Assembly (NCBI GenBank): GCA_037783545.1
Contig: JBBELK010001005.1
Span: 1-64,000 of the forward strand
Direction of reading: 5' to 3'
DNA from: Henricia sp. BOLD:AAB3569
Lineage: Eukaryota; Echinodermata; Asteroidea; Spinulosida; Echinasteridae
DNA: 64,000 nucleotides
The position numbers and the translations under genes are program-made. Under the pieces are notes generated by a model that was not told the DNA's origin, searched no databases, and saw only the letters and a list, made by a program, of their open reading frames with translations. Positions 36,929 to 48,393 of this stretch are shown here, in pieces (position 1 is the first letter of the stretch; each line of letters starts with the position of its first letter).

Positions 36929-37216
36929 TGTTGTTGTTGTTGTATATTTGTATGGCATCTTCGGCAACTAAGGCCCTTTATGCCATCAACTATACGGTTT
37001 TAGCTTTAACTATACTATATTATCAACTTGAGATGACGAAGAAGGAGTTGCAGTTTTAGAAGTGGGAGGAAAACCCCCAGAGAAATGCCCCAGGGGAAAA
37101 CCCACGCGGTCAAGTAGGGACTGCAAACCCAATCCACATACACGCCCCGGATTCAAACCCGGGACCCCAGAGGTGAAAGGCGAGGAAAGAACCCGTACGC
37201 CAACCCGACCGCCCCC
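36929..37216 (-). mobile_element. tRNA-derived SINE, copy 1 (B box mutated)
   Basis: 288-bp element on the minus strand, head at 37216. Read on the minus strand it has an A-box-like TGGCGTACGGG (37202-37192), a B box (37159-37149) 32 nt later, a middle region with GGGGGTTTTCCTCCCAC, and a 3' end with a GGCAT/ATGCC stem and a (CAA)n tail. The 12-bp target duplication atcccgtcccaa flanks it at 36917-36928 and 37217-37228. In this copy the B box reads ggattcaaacc on the plus strand (cg to ca, a CpG-type change), and gtatatttgtatgg replaces the gtatatttttatgg of the other full-length copies. The host monomer carries cacttcgaac and catgaaaaatttg. Confidence 0.9.
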
Positions 37217-38416
37217 ATCCCGTCCCAAACTGGGCCGTGTCAACGACAGTCCGAAGGACTGAGCATGCGCACGAGTCAGGAGTACACCAAAGAGGTGTGT
37301 ACAGACAGCCACAGGTTGCGGGAGCATCCAGGAAGCGCCAACCCCTTTTTTTTTCTAAACTCTGAAATTTATCTGCCATTTCCCGGCGAAAGTCTGTCAA
37401 TTTTTTAGGACAAGTGCGCAATATAGAGTCTTTGGAGCATGCAAAATTTGAAGTTCGTCGGAACATTTTTCGACCTCCAAATTTGCCGACGTTTGGACCA
37501 CACTTTGACCAAAATCCCGTCCCAAACTGGGCCGTGTCAACGACAGTCCGAAGGACTGAGCATGCGCACGAGTCAGGAGTACACCAAAGAGGTGTGTACA
37601 GACAGCCACAGGTTGCGGGAGCATCCAGGAAGCGCCAACCCCTTTTTTTTCTAAACTCTGAAATTTCTCTGCCATTTCCCGGCGAAAGTCTGTCAATTTT
37701 TTAGGACAAGTGCGCAATATAGAGTCTTTGGAGCATGCAAAATTTGAAGTTCGTCGGAACATTTTTCGACCTCCAAATTTGCCGACGTTTGGACCACACT
37801 TTGACCAAAATCCCGTCCCAAACTGGGCCGTGTCAACGACAGTCCGAAGGACTGAGCATGCGCACGAGTCAGGAGTACACCAAAGAGGTGTGTACAGACA
37901 GCCACAGGTTGCGGGAGCATCCAGGAAGCGCCAACCCCTTTTTTTTCCTAAACTCTGAAATTTCTCTGCCATTTCCCGGCGAAAGTCTGTCAATTTGTTA
38001 GGACAAGTGCGCAATATAGAGTCTTTGGAGCATGCAAAATTTGAAGTTCGTCGGAACATTTTTCGACCTCCAAATTTGCCGACGTTTGGACCACACTTTG
38101 ACCAAAATCCCGTCCCAAACTGGGCCGTGTCAACGACAGTCCGAAGGACTGAGCATGCGCACGAGTCAGGAGTACACCAAAGAGGTGTGTACAGACAGCC
38201 ACAGGTTGCGGGAGCATCCAGGAAGCGCCAACCCCTTTTTTTTTATAAACTCTGAAATTTCTCTGCCATTTCCCGGCGAAAGTCTGTCAATTTTTTTAGG
38301 ACAAGTGCGCAATATAGAGTCTTTGGAGCATGACAAATTTGAAGTTCGTCGGAACATTTTTCGACCTCCAAATTTGCCGACGTTTGGACCACACTTCGAA
38401 CAAAATCCCGTCCCAA

Positions 38417-38704
38417 TGTTGTTGTTGTTGTATATTTTTATGGCATCTTCGGCAACTAAGGCCCTTTATGCCATCAACTATACGGTTTTAGCTTTAACTA
38501 TACTATATTATCAACTTGAGATGACGAAGAAGGAGTTGCAGTTTTAGAAGTGGGAGGAAAACCCCCAGAGAAATGCCCCAGGGGAAAACCCACGCGGTCA
38601 AGTAGGGACTGCAAACCCAATCCACATACACGCCCCGGATTCGAACCCGGGACCCCAGAGGTGAAAGGCGAGGAAAGAACCCGTACGCCAACCCGACCGC
38701 CCCC
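38417..38704 (-). mobile_element. tRNA-derived SINE, copy 2
   Basis: 288 bp, same insertion point and same 12-bp duplication (38405-38416 and 38705-38716). The B box is intact (ggattcgaacc on plus, 38637-38647). The host monomer has cacttcgaac and catgacaaatttg. It is immediately followed by another SINE-bearing monomer (copy 3), so the two are tandem. Confidence 0.92.
38637..38690 (-). promoter_or_regulatory. Internal RNA polymerase III promoter of the SINE (A and B boxes)
   Basis: On the minus strand TGGCGTACGGG (38690-38680) fits the A-box consensus TGGCNNAGTGG at 9 of 11 positions, and GGTTCGAATCC (38647-38637) is a perfect B box. The 32-nt gap between them is normal for tRNA genes. The same pair occurs in all six copies; copy 1 has a damaged B box. 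The T-arm-like stem around the B box has a central mismatch, so this is a degenerate tRNA relic and not a working tRNA. Confidence 0.85.
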
Positions 38705-39013
38705 ATCCCGTCCCAAACTGGGCCGTGTCAACGACAGTCCGAAGGACTGAGCATGCGCACGAGTCAGGAGTACACCAAAGAGGTGTGTACAGACAGCCAC
38801 AGGTTGCGGGAGCATCCAGGAAGCGCCAACCCCTTTTTTTTTATAAACTCTGAAATTTCTCTGCCATTTCCCGGCGAAAGTCTGTCAATTTTTTAGGACA
38901 AGTGCGCAATATAGAGTCTTTGGAGCATGAAAAATTTGAAGTTCGTCGGAACATTTTTCGACCTCCAAATTTGCCGACGTTTGGACCACACTTCGAACAA
39001 AATCCCGTCCCAA

Positions 39014-39301
39014 TGTTGTTGTTGTTGTATATTTTTATGGCATCTTCGGCAACTAAGGCCCTTTATGCCATCAACTATACGGTTTTAGCTTTAACTATAC
39101 TATATTATCAACTTGAGATGACGAAGAAGGAGTTGCAGTTTTAGAAGTGGGAGGAAAACCCCCAGAGAAATGCCCCAGGGGAAAACCCACGCGGTCAAGT
39201 AGGGACTGCAAACCCAATCCACATACACGCCCCGGATTCGAACCCGGGACCCCAGAGGTGAAAGGCGAGGAAAGAACCCGTACGCCAACCCGACCGCCCC
39301 C
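39014..39301 (-). mobile_element. tRNA-derived SINE, copy 3
   Basis: 288 bp with target duplication at 39002-39013 and 39302-39313. B box intact (39234-39244). Host monomer with cacttcgaac and catgaaaaatttg. It lies 597 bp from copy 2, one SINE-bearing monomer. Confidence 0.92.
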
Positions 39302-40680
39302 ATCCCGTCCCAAACTGGGCCGTGTCAACGACAGTCCGAAGGACTGAGCATGCGCACGAGTCAGGAGTACACCAAAGAGGTGTGTACATACAGCCACAGG
39401 TTGCGGGAGCATCCAGGAAGCGCCAACCCCTTTTTTTTTCTAAACTCTGAAATTTATCTGCCATTTCCTGGCGAAAGTCTGTCAATTTTTTAGGACAAGT
39501 GCGCAATATAGAGTCTTTGGAGCATGCAAAATTTGAAGTTCGTCGGAACATTTTTCGACCTCCAAATTTGCCGACGTTTGGACCACACTTTGACCAAAAT
39601 CCCGTCCCAAACTGGGCCGTGTCAACGACAGTCCGAAGGACTGAGCATGCGCACGAGTCATGAGTACACCAAAGAGGTGTGTACAGACAGCCACAGGTTG
39701 CGGGAGCATCCAGGAAGCGCCAACCCCTTTTTTTTCTAAACTCTGAAATTTCTCTGCCATTTCCCGGCGAAAGTCTGTCAATTTTTTAGGACAAGTGCGC
39801 AATATAGAGTCTTTGGAGCATGCAAAATTTGAAGTTCGTCGGAACATTTTTCGACCTCCAAATTTGCCGACGTTTGGACCACACTTTGACCAAAATCCCG
39901 TCCCAAACTGGGCCGTGTCAACGACAGTCCGAAGGACTGAGCATGCGCACGAGTCAGGAGTACACCAAAGAGGTGTGTACAGACAGCCACAGGTTGCGGG
40001 AGCATCCAGGAAGCGCCAACCCCTTTTTTTTCTAAACTCTGAAATTTCTCTGCCATTTCCCGGCGAAAGTCTGTCAATTTTTTAGGACAAGTGCGCAATA
40101 TAGAGTCTTTGGAGCATGCAAAATTTGAAGTTCGTCGGAACATTTTTCGACCTCCAAATTTGCCGACGTTTGGACCACACTTTGACCAAAATCCCGTCCC
40201 AAACTGGGCCGTGTCAACGACAGTCCGAAGGACTGAGCATGCGCACGAGTCAGGAGTACACCAAAGAGGTGTGTACAGACAGCCACAGGTTGCGGGAGCA
40301 TCCAGGAAGCGCCAACCCCCCTTTTTTTCTTCTAAACTCTGAAATTTCTCTGCCATTTCCCGGCGAAAGTCTGTCAATTTTTTAGGACAAGTGTGCAATA
40401 TAGAGTCTTTGGAGCATGCAAAATTTGAAGTTCGTCGGAACATTTTTCGACCTCCAAATTTGCCGACGTTTGGACCACACTTTGACCAAAATCCCGTCCC
40501 AAACTGGGCCGTGTCAACGACAGTCCGAAGGACTGAGCATGCGCACGAGTCAGGAGTACACCAAAGAGGTGTGTACAGACAGCCACAGGTTGCGGGAGCA
40601 TCCAGGAAGCGCCAACCCCTTTTTTTTCTAAACTCTGAAATTTCTCTGCCATTTCCCGGCGAAAGTCTGTCAATTTTTTA

Positions 40681-41569
40681 GGACAAGTGCGCAATATAGA
40701 GTCTTTGGAGCATGCAAAATTTGAAGTTCGTCGGAACATTTTTCGACCTCCAAATTTGCCGACGTTTGGACCACACTTTGACCAAAATCCCGTCCCAAAC
40801 TGGGCCGTGTCAACGAGAGTCCGAAGGACTGAGCATGCGCACGAGTCAGGAGTACACCAAAGAGGTGTGTACAGACAGCCACAGGTTGCGGAAGCATCCA
40901 GGAAGCGCCAACCCCTTTTTTTTTATAAACTCTGAAATTTCTCTGCCATTTCCCGGCGAAAGTCTGTCAATTTTTTAGGACAAGTGCGCAATATAGAGTC
41001 TTTGGAGCATGCAAAATTTGAAGTTCGTCGGAACATTTTTCGACCTCCAAATTTGCCGACGTTTGGACCACACTTCGAACAAAATCCCGTCCCAAACTGG
41101 GCCGTGTCAACGACAGTCCGAAGGACTGAGCATGCGCACGAGTCAGGAGTACACCAAAGAGGTGTGTACAGACAGCCACAGGTTGCGGGAGCATCCAGGA
41201 AGCGCCAACCCCTTTTTTTTCTAAACTCTGAAATTTATCTGCCATTTCCCGGCGAAAGTCTGTCCATTTTTTAGGACAAGTGCGCAATATAGAGTCTTTG
41301 GAGCATGCAAACTTTAAAGTTCGTCGGAACATTTTTCGACCTCCAAATTTGCCGACGTTTGGACCACACTTTGACCAAAATCCCGTCCCAAACTGGGCCG
41401 TGTCAACGACAGTCCGAAGGACTGAGCATGCGCACGAGTCAGGAGTACACCAAAGAGGTGTGTACAGACAGCCACAGGTTGCGGGAGCATCCAGGAAGCG
41501 CCAACCCCTTTTTTTTCTAAACTCTGAAATTTCTCTGCCATTTCCCGGCGAAAGTCTGTCAATTTTTTA
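40681..41569 (+). repeat. Duplicated three-monomer block with empty site, left copy (partner 46620-47508)
   Basis: 889 bp matching 46620-47508 (offset 5939 bp) with shared private alleles: ttgcggaagcatcc, tttttataaac, cacttcgaac, gaaatttatctg and tttaaagttcg. Confidence 0.85.
40977..41272 (+). repeat. Empty-site monomer carrying the SINE-linked allele, copy 1
   Basis: This monomer has cacttcgaacaaaatcccg (41071-41089), the two-base allele otherwise found only in the six SINE-bearing monomers, but no SINE: the target atcccgtcccaa is uninterrupted and present once. It has catgcaaaatttg rather than catgaaaaatttg. It is either a pre-insertion relative or a recombinant between SINE-bearing and ordinary monomers. 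Confidence 0.85.
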
Positions 41570-43168
41570 GGACAAGTGCGCAATATAGAGTCTTTGGAGC
41601 ATGCAAAATTTGAAGTTCGTCGGAACATTTTTCGACCTCCAAATTTGCCGACGTTTGGACCACACTTTGACCAAAATCCCGTCCCAAACTGGGCCGTGTC
41701 AACGACAGTCCGAAGGACTGAGCATGCGCACGAGTCAGGAGTACACCAAAGAGGTGTGTACAGACAGCCACAGGTTGCGGGAGCATCCAGGAAGCGCCAA
41801 CCCCTTTTTTTTCTAAACTCTGAAATTTCTCTGCCATTTCCCGGCGAAAGTCTGTCAATTTTTTAGGACAAGTGCGCAAAATAGAGTCTTTGGAGCATGC
41901 AAAATTTGAAGTTCGTCGGAACATTTTTCGACCTCCAAATTTGCCGACGTTTGGACCACACTTTGACCAAAATCCCGTCCCAAACTGGGCCGTGTCAACG
42001 ACAGTCCGAAGGACTGAGCATGCGCACGAGTCAGGAGTACACCAAAGAGGTGTGTACAGACAGCCACAGGTTGCGGGAGCATCCAGGAAGCGCCAACCCC
42101 TTTTTTTTCTAAACTCTGAAATTTCTCTGCCATTTCCCGGCGAAAGTCTGTCAATTTTTTAGGACAAGTGTGCAATATAGAGTCTTTGGAGCATGCAAAA
42201 TTTGAAGTTCGTCGGAACATTTTTCGACCTCCAAATTTGCCGACGTTTGGACCACACTTTGACCAAAATCCCGTCCCAAACTGGGCCGTGTCAACGACAG
42301 TCCGAAAGACTGAGCATGCGCACGAGTCGGGAGTACACCAAAGAGGTGTGTACAGACAGCCACAGGTTGCGGGAGCATCCAGGAAGCGCCAACCCCTTTT
42401 TTTTCTAAACTCTGAAATTTCTCTGCCATTTCCCGGCGAAAGTCTGTCAATTTTTTAGGACAAGTGCGCAATATAGAGTCTTTGGAGCATGCAAAATTTG
42501 AAGTTCGTCGGAACATTTTTCGACCTCCAAATTTGCCGACGTTTGGACCACACTTTGACCAAAATCCCGTCCCAAACTGGGCCGTGTCAACGACAGTCCG
42601 AAGGACTGAGCATGCGCACGAGTCAGGAGTACACCAAAGAGGTGTGTACAGACAGCCACAGGTTGCGGGAGCATCCAGGAAGCGCCAACCCCTTTTTTTT
42701 TCTAAACTCTGAAATTTCTCTGCCATTTCCCGGCGAAAGTCTGTCAATTTTTTAGGACAAGTGTGCAATATAGAGTCTTTGGAGCATGCAAAATTTGAAG
42801 TTCGTCGGAACATTTTTCGACCTCCAAATTTGCCGACGTTTGGACCACACTTTGACCAAAATCCCGTCCCAAACTGGGCCGTGTCAACGACAGTCCGAAG
42901 GACTGAGCATGCGCACGAGTCAGGAGTACACCAAAGAGGTGTGTACAGACAGCCACAGGTTGCGGGAGCATCCAGGAAGCGCCAACCCCTTTTTTTTCTA
43001 AACTCTGAAATTTCTCTGCCATTTCCCGGCGAAAGTCTGTCAATTTTTTAGGACAAGTGCGCAATATAGAGTCTTTGGAGCATGAAAAATTTGAAGTTCG
43101 TCGGAACATTTTTCGACCTCCAAATTTGCCGACGTTTGGACCACACTTCGAACAAAATCCCGTCCCAA

Positions 43169-43456
43169 TGTTGTTGTTGTTGTATATTTTTATGGCATCT
43201 TCGGCAACTAAGGCCCTTTATGCCATCAACTATACGGTTTTAGCTTTAACTATACTATATTATCAACTTGAGATGACGAAGAAGGAGTTGCAGTTTTAGA
43301 AGTGGGAGGAAAACCCCCAGAGAAATGCCCCAGGGGAAAACCCACGCGGTCAAGTAGGGACTGCAAACCCAATCCACATACACGCCCCGGATTCGAACCC
43401 GGGACCCCAGAGGTGAAAGGCGAGGAAAGAACCCGTACGCCAACCCGACCGCCCCC
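43169..43456 (-). mobile_element. tRNA-derived SINE, copy 4
   Basis: 288 bp with target duplication at 43157-43168 and 43457-43468. B box intact (43389-43399). Isolated copy; neighbours on both sides are ordinary monomers. Confidence 0.92.
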
Positions 43457-45248
43457 ATCCCGTCCCAAACTGGGCCGTGTCAACGACAGTCCGAAGGACT
43501 GAGCATGCGCACGAGTCAGGAGTACACCAAAGAGGTGTGTACAGACAGCCACAGGTTGCGGGAGCATCCAGGAAGCGCCAACCCCTTTTTTTTCTAAACT
43601 CTGAAATTTATCTGCCATTTCCCGGCGAAAGTCTGTCAATTTTTTAGGACAAGTGCGCAATATAGAGTCTTTGGAGCATGCAAAATTTGAAGTTCGTCGG
43701 AACATTTTTCGACCTCCAAATTTGCCGACGTTTGGACCACACTTTGACCAAAATCCCGTCCCAAACTGGGCCGTGTCAACGACAGTCCGAAGGACTGAGC
43801 ATGCGCACGAGTCAGGAGTACACCAAAGAGGTGTGTACAGACAGCCACAGGTTGCGGGAGCATCCAGGAAGCGCCAACCCCTTTTTTTTCTAAACTCTGA
43901 AATTTCTCTGCCATTTCCCGGCGAAAGTCTGTCAATTTTTTAGGACAAGTGCGCAATATAGAGTCTTTGGAGCATGCAAAATTTGAAGTTCGTCGGAACA
44001 TTTTTCGACCTCCAAATTTGCCGACGTTTGGACCACACTTTGACCAAAATCCCGTCCCAAACTGGGCCGTGTCAACGACAGTCCGAAGGACTGAGCATGC
44101 GCACGAGTCAGGAGTACACCAAAGAGGTGTGTACAGACAGCCACAGGTTGCGGGAGCATCCAGGAAGCGCCAACCCCTTTTTTTTCTAAACTCTGAAATT
44201 TATCTGCCATTTCCTGGCGAAAGTCTGTCAATTTTTTAGGACAAGTGCGCAATATAGAGTCTTTGGAGCATGCAAAATTTGAAGTTCGTCGGAACATTTT
44301 TCGACCTCCAAATTTGCCGACGTTTGGACCACACTTTGACCAAAATCCCGTCCCAAACTGGGCCGTGTCAACGACAGTCCGAAGGACTGAGCATGCGCAC
44401 GAGTCAGGAGTACACCAAAGAGGTGTGTACAGACAGCCACAGGTTGCGGGAGCATCCAGGAAGCGCCAACCCCTTTTTTTTTCTAAACTCTGAAATTTCT
44501 CTGCCATTTCCCGGCGAAAGTCTGTCAATTTTTTAGGACAAGTGCGCAATATAGAGTCTTTGGAGCATGCAAAATTTGAAGTTCGTCGGAACATTTTTCG
44601 ACCTCCAAATTTGCCGACGTTTGGACCACACTTTGACCAAAATCCCGTCCCAAACTGGGCCGTGTCAACGACAGTCCGAAGGACTGAGCATGCGCACGAG
44701 TCAGGAGTACACCAAAGAGGTGTGTACAGACAGCCACAGGTTGCGGGAGCATCCAGGAAGCGCCAACCCCTTTTTTTTCCTAAACTCTGAAATTTCTCTG
44801 CCATTTCCCGGCGAAAGTCTGTCAATTTGTTAGGACAAGTGCGCAATATAGAGTCTTTGGAGCTTGCAAAATTTGAAGTTCGTCGGAACATTTTTCGACC
44901 TCCAAATTTGCCGACGTTTGGACCACACTTTGACCAAAATCCCGTCCCAAACTGGGCCGTGTTAACGACAGTCCGAAGGACTGAGCATGCGCACGAGTCA
45001 GGAGTACACCAAAGAGGTGTGTACAGACAGCCACAGGTTGCGGGAGCATCCAGGAAGCGCCAACCCCTTTTTTTTTTATAAACTCTGAAATTTCTCTGCC
45101 ATTTCCCGGCGAAAGTCTGTCAATTTTTTAGGACAAGTGCGCAATATAGAGTCTTTGGAGCATGAAAAATTTGAAGTTCGTCGGAACATTTTTCGACCTC
45201 CAAATTTGTCGACGTTTGGACCACACTTCGAACAAAATCCCGTCCCAA

Positions 45249-45535
45249 TGTTGTTGTTGTTGTATATTTTATGGCATCTTCGGCAACTAAGGCCCTTTAT
45301 GCCATCAACTATACGGTTTTAGCTTTAACTATACTATATTATCAACTTGAGATGACGAAGAAGGAGTTGCAGTTTTAGAAGTGGGAGGAAAACCCCCAGA
45401 GAAATGCCCCAGGGGAAAACCCACGCGGTCAAGTAGGGACTGCAAACCCAATCCACATACACGCCCCGGATTCGAACCCGGGACCCCAGAGGTGAAAGGC
45501 GAGGAAAGAACCCGTACGCCAACCCGACCGCCCCC
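45249..45535 (-). mobile_element. tRNA-derived SINE, copy 5
   Basis: 287 bp (one T fewer, gtatattttatgg) with target duplication at 45237-45248 and 45536-45547. B box intact (45468-45478). The host monomer has aatttgtcgacg, a private CpG change. Tandem with copy 6. Confidence 0.92.
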
Positions 45536-45844
45536 ATCCCGTCCCAAACTGGGCCGTGTCAACGACAGTCCGAAGGACTGAGCATGCGCACGAGTCAGGA
45601 GTACACCAAAGAGGTGTGTACAGACAGCCACAGGTTGCGGGAGCATCCAGGAAGCGCCAACCCCTTTTTTTTTATAAACTCTGAAATTTCTCTGCCATTT
45701 CCCGGCGAAAGTCTGTCAATTTTTTAGGACAAGTGCGCAATATAGAGTCTTTGGAGCATGAAAAATTTGAAGTTCGTCGGAACATTTTTCGACCTCCAAA
45801 TTTGCCGACGTTTGGACCACACTTCGAACAAAATCCCGTCCCAA

Positions 45845-46132
45845 TGTTGTTGTTGTTGTATATTTTTATGGCATCTTCGGCAACTAAGGCCCTTTATGCC
45901 ATCAACTATACGGTTTTAGCTTTAACTATACTATATTATCAACTTGAGATGACGAAGAAGGAGTTGCAGTTTTAGAAGTGGGAGGAAAACCCCCAGAGAA
46001 ATGCCCCAGGGGAAAACCCACGCGGTCAAGTAGGGACTGCAAACCCAATCCACATACACGCCCCGGATTCGAACCCGGGACCCCAGAGGTGAAAGGCGAG
46101 GAAAGAACCCGTACGCCAACCCGACCGCCCCC
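45845..46132 (-). mobile_element. tRNA-derived SINE, copy 6
   Basis: 288 bp with target duplication at 45833-45844 and 46133-46144. B box intact (46065-46075). Copies 5 and 6 correspond to copies 2 and 3 in the 6.83-kb block duplication. The following monomer has gtcatgagtac, also seen at about 39,660. Confidence 0.92.
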
Positions 46133-46619
46133 ATCCCGTCCCAAACTGGGCCGTGTCAACGACAGTCCGAAGGACTGAGCATGCGCACGAGTCATGAGTA
46201 CACCAAAGAGGTGTGTACAGACAGCCACAGGTTGCGGGAGCATCCAGGAAGCGCCAACCCCTTTTTTTTTCTAAACTCTGAAATTTCTCTGCCATTTCCC
46301 GGCGAAAGTCTGTCAATTTTTTAGGACAAGTGCGCAATATAGAGTCTTTGGAGCATGCAAAATTTGAAGTTCGTCGGAACATTTTTCGACCTCCAAATTT
46401 GCCGACGTTTGGACCACACTTTGACCAAAATCCCGTCCCAAACTGGGCCGTGTCAACGACAGTCCGAAGGACTGAGCATGCGCACGAGTCAGGAGTACAC
46501 CAAAGAGGTGTGTACAGACAGCCACAGGTTGCGGGAGCATCCAGGAAGCGCCAACCCCTTTTTTTTCTAAACTCTGAAATTTCTCTGCCATTTCCCGGCG
46601 AAAGTCTGTCAATTTTTTA

Positions 46620-47508
46620 GGACAAGTGCGCAATATAGAGTCTTTGGAGCATGCAAAATTTGAAGTTCGTCGGAACATTTTTCGACCTCCAAATTTGCCG
46701 ACGTTTGGACCACACTTTGACCAAAATCCCGTCCCAAACTGGGCCGTGTCAACGACAGTCCGAAGGACTGAGCATGCGCACGAGTCAGGAGTACACCAAA
46801 GAGGTGTGTACAGACAGCCACAGGTTGCGGAAGCATCCAGGAAGCGCCAACACCTTTTTTTTTATAAACTCTGAAATTTCTCTGCCATTTCCCGGCGAAA
46901 GTCTGTCAATTTTTTAGGACAAGTGCGCAATATAGAGTCTTTGGAGCATGCAAAATTTGAAGTTCGTCGGAACATTTTTCGACCTCCAAATTTGCCGACG
47001 TTTGGACCACACTTCGAACAAAATCCCGTCCCAAACTGGGCCGTGTCAACGACAGTCCGAAGGACTGAGCATGCGCACGAGTCAGGAGTACACCAAAGAG
47101 GTGTGTACAGACAGCCACAGGTTGCGGGAGCATCCAGGAAGCGCCAACCCCTTTTTTTTCTAAACTCTGAAATTTATCTGCCATTTCCCGGCGAAAGTCT
47201 GTCAATTTTTTAAGACAAGTGCGCAATATAGAGTCTTTGGAGCATGCAAAATTTAAAGTTCGTCGGAACATTTTTCGACCTCCAAATTTGCCGACGTTTG
47301 GACCACACTTTGACCAAAATCCCGTCCCAAACTGGGCCGTGTCAACGACAGTCCGAAGGACTGAGCATGCGCACGAGTCAGGAGTACACCAAAGAGGTGT
47401 GTACAGACAGCCACAGGTTGCGGGAGCATCCAGGAAGCGCCAACCCCTTTTTTTTCTAAACTCTGAAATTTCTCTGCCATTTCCCGGCGAAAGTCTGTCA
47501 ATTTTTTA
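46620..47508 (+). repeat. Duplicated three-monomer block with empty site, right copy (partner 40681-41569)
   Basis: Right partner of the block at 40681. The next monomer has lost four bases (gcgcaatcgagtc near 47,523), private to this copy. Confidence 0.85.
46916..47211 (+). repeat. Empty-site monomer carrying the SINE-linked allele, copy 2
   Basis: Same cacttcgaac allele with an uninterrupted target (near 47,011). It is the counterpart of 40977-41272 in a block duplication. Confidence 0.85.
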
Positions 47509-48393
47509 GGACAAGTGCGCAATCGAGTCTTTGGAGCATGCAAAATTTGAAGTTCGTTGGAACATTTTTCGACCTCCAAATTTGCCGACGTTTGGACCAC
47601 ACTTTGACCAAAATCCCGTCCCAAACTGGGCCGTGTCAACGACAGTCCGAAGGACTGAGCATGCGCACGAGTCAGGAGTACACCAAAGAGGTGTGTACAG
47701 ACAGCCACAGGTTGCGGGAGCATCCAGGAAGCGCCAACCCCTTTTTTTTCTAAACTCTGAAATTTCTCTGCCATTTCCCGGCGAAAGTCTGTCAATTTTT
47801 TAGGACAAGTGCGCAATATAGAGTCTTTGGAGCATGCAAAATTTGAAGTTCGTCGGAACATTTTTCGACCTCCAAATTTGCCGACGTTTGGACCACACTT
47901 TGACCAAAATCCCGTCCCAAACTGGGCCGTGTCAACGACAGTCCGAAGGACTGAGCATGCGCACGAGTCAGGAGTACACCAAAGAGGTGTGTACAGACAG
48001 CCACAGGTTGCGGGAGCATCCAGGAAGCGCCAACCCCTTTTTTTTCTAAACTCTGAAATTTCTCTGCCATTTCCCGGCGAAAGTCTGTCAATTTTTTAGG
48101 ACAAGTGTGCAATATAGAGTCTTTGGAGCATGCAAAATTTGAAGTTCGTCGGAACATTTTTCGACCTCCAAATTTGCCGACGTTTGGACCACACTTTGAC
48201 CAAAATCCCGTCCCAAACTGGGCCGTGTCAACGACAGTCCGAAGGACTGAGCATGCGCACGAGTCAGGAGTACACCAAAGAGGTGTGTACAGACAGCCAC
48301 AGGTTGCGGGAGCATCCAGGAAGCGCCAACCCCTTTTTTTCTAAACTCTGAAATTTCTCTGGCATTTCCCGGCGAAAGTCTGTCAATTTTTTA

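Larger units (their letters stand above)
37704..39492 (+). repeat. SINE-bearing duplicated block, left copy (partner 44536-46323)
   Basis: Order shared with 44536-46323 at an offset of about 6832 bp: a monomer with ttttttttcctaaac; a monomer starting after caatttgttagg; a SINE monomer; a second SINE monomer; then an ordinary right end. Lengths are 1789 and 1788 bp. The whole block moved as a unit after the SINE had inserted. Confidence 0.85.
44536..46323 (+). repeat. SINE-bearing duplicated block, right copy (partner 37704-39492)
   Basis: Right partner. It differs by cttgcaaaa and gtgttaacg in the second monomer and by one T lost in the first SINE. Confidence 0.85.

Noticed and set aside
37062..37262. 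Small conserved open frames repeated six times in the SINE region
   Set aside because: They are translations of the SINE body and monomer junction. SINEs do not encode proteins, and their conservation reflects recent DNA duplication.
38637..38704. A tRNA gene on the minus strand
   Set aside because: A and B boxes are good, but the rest does not fold into a full cloverleaf (the T stem has a central G-G mismatch, with no convincing anticodon arm), and the sequence continues into a SINE body with target duplications.
41071..41089. Precise excision of the SINE at the empty sites
   Set aside because: SINEs have no excision mechanism. Crossover or conversion between repeats, or an ancestral empty monomer, explains the data more simply.
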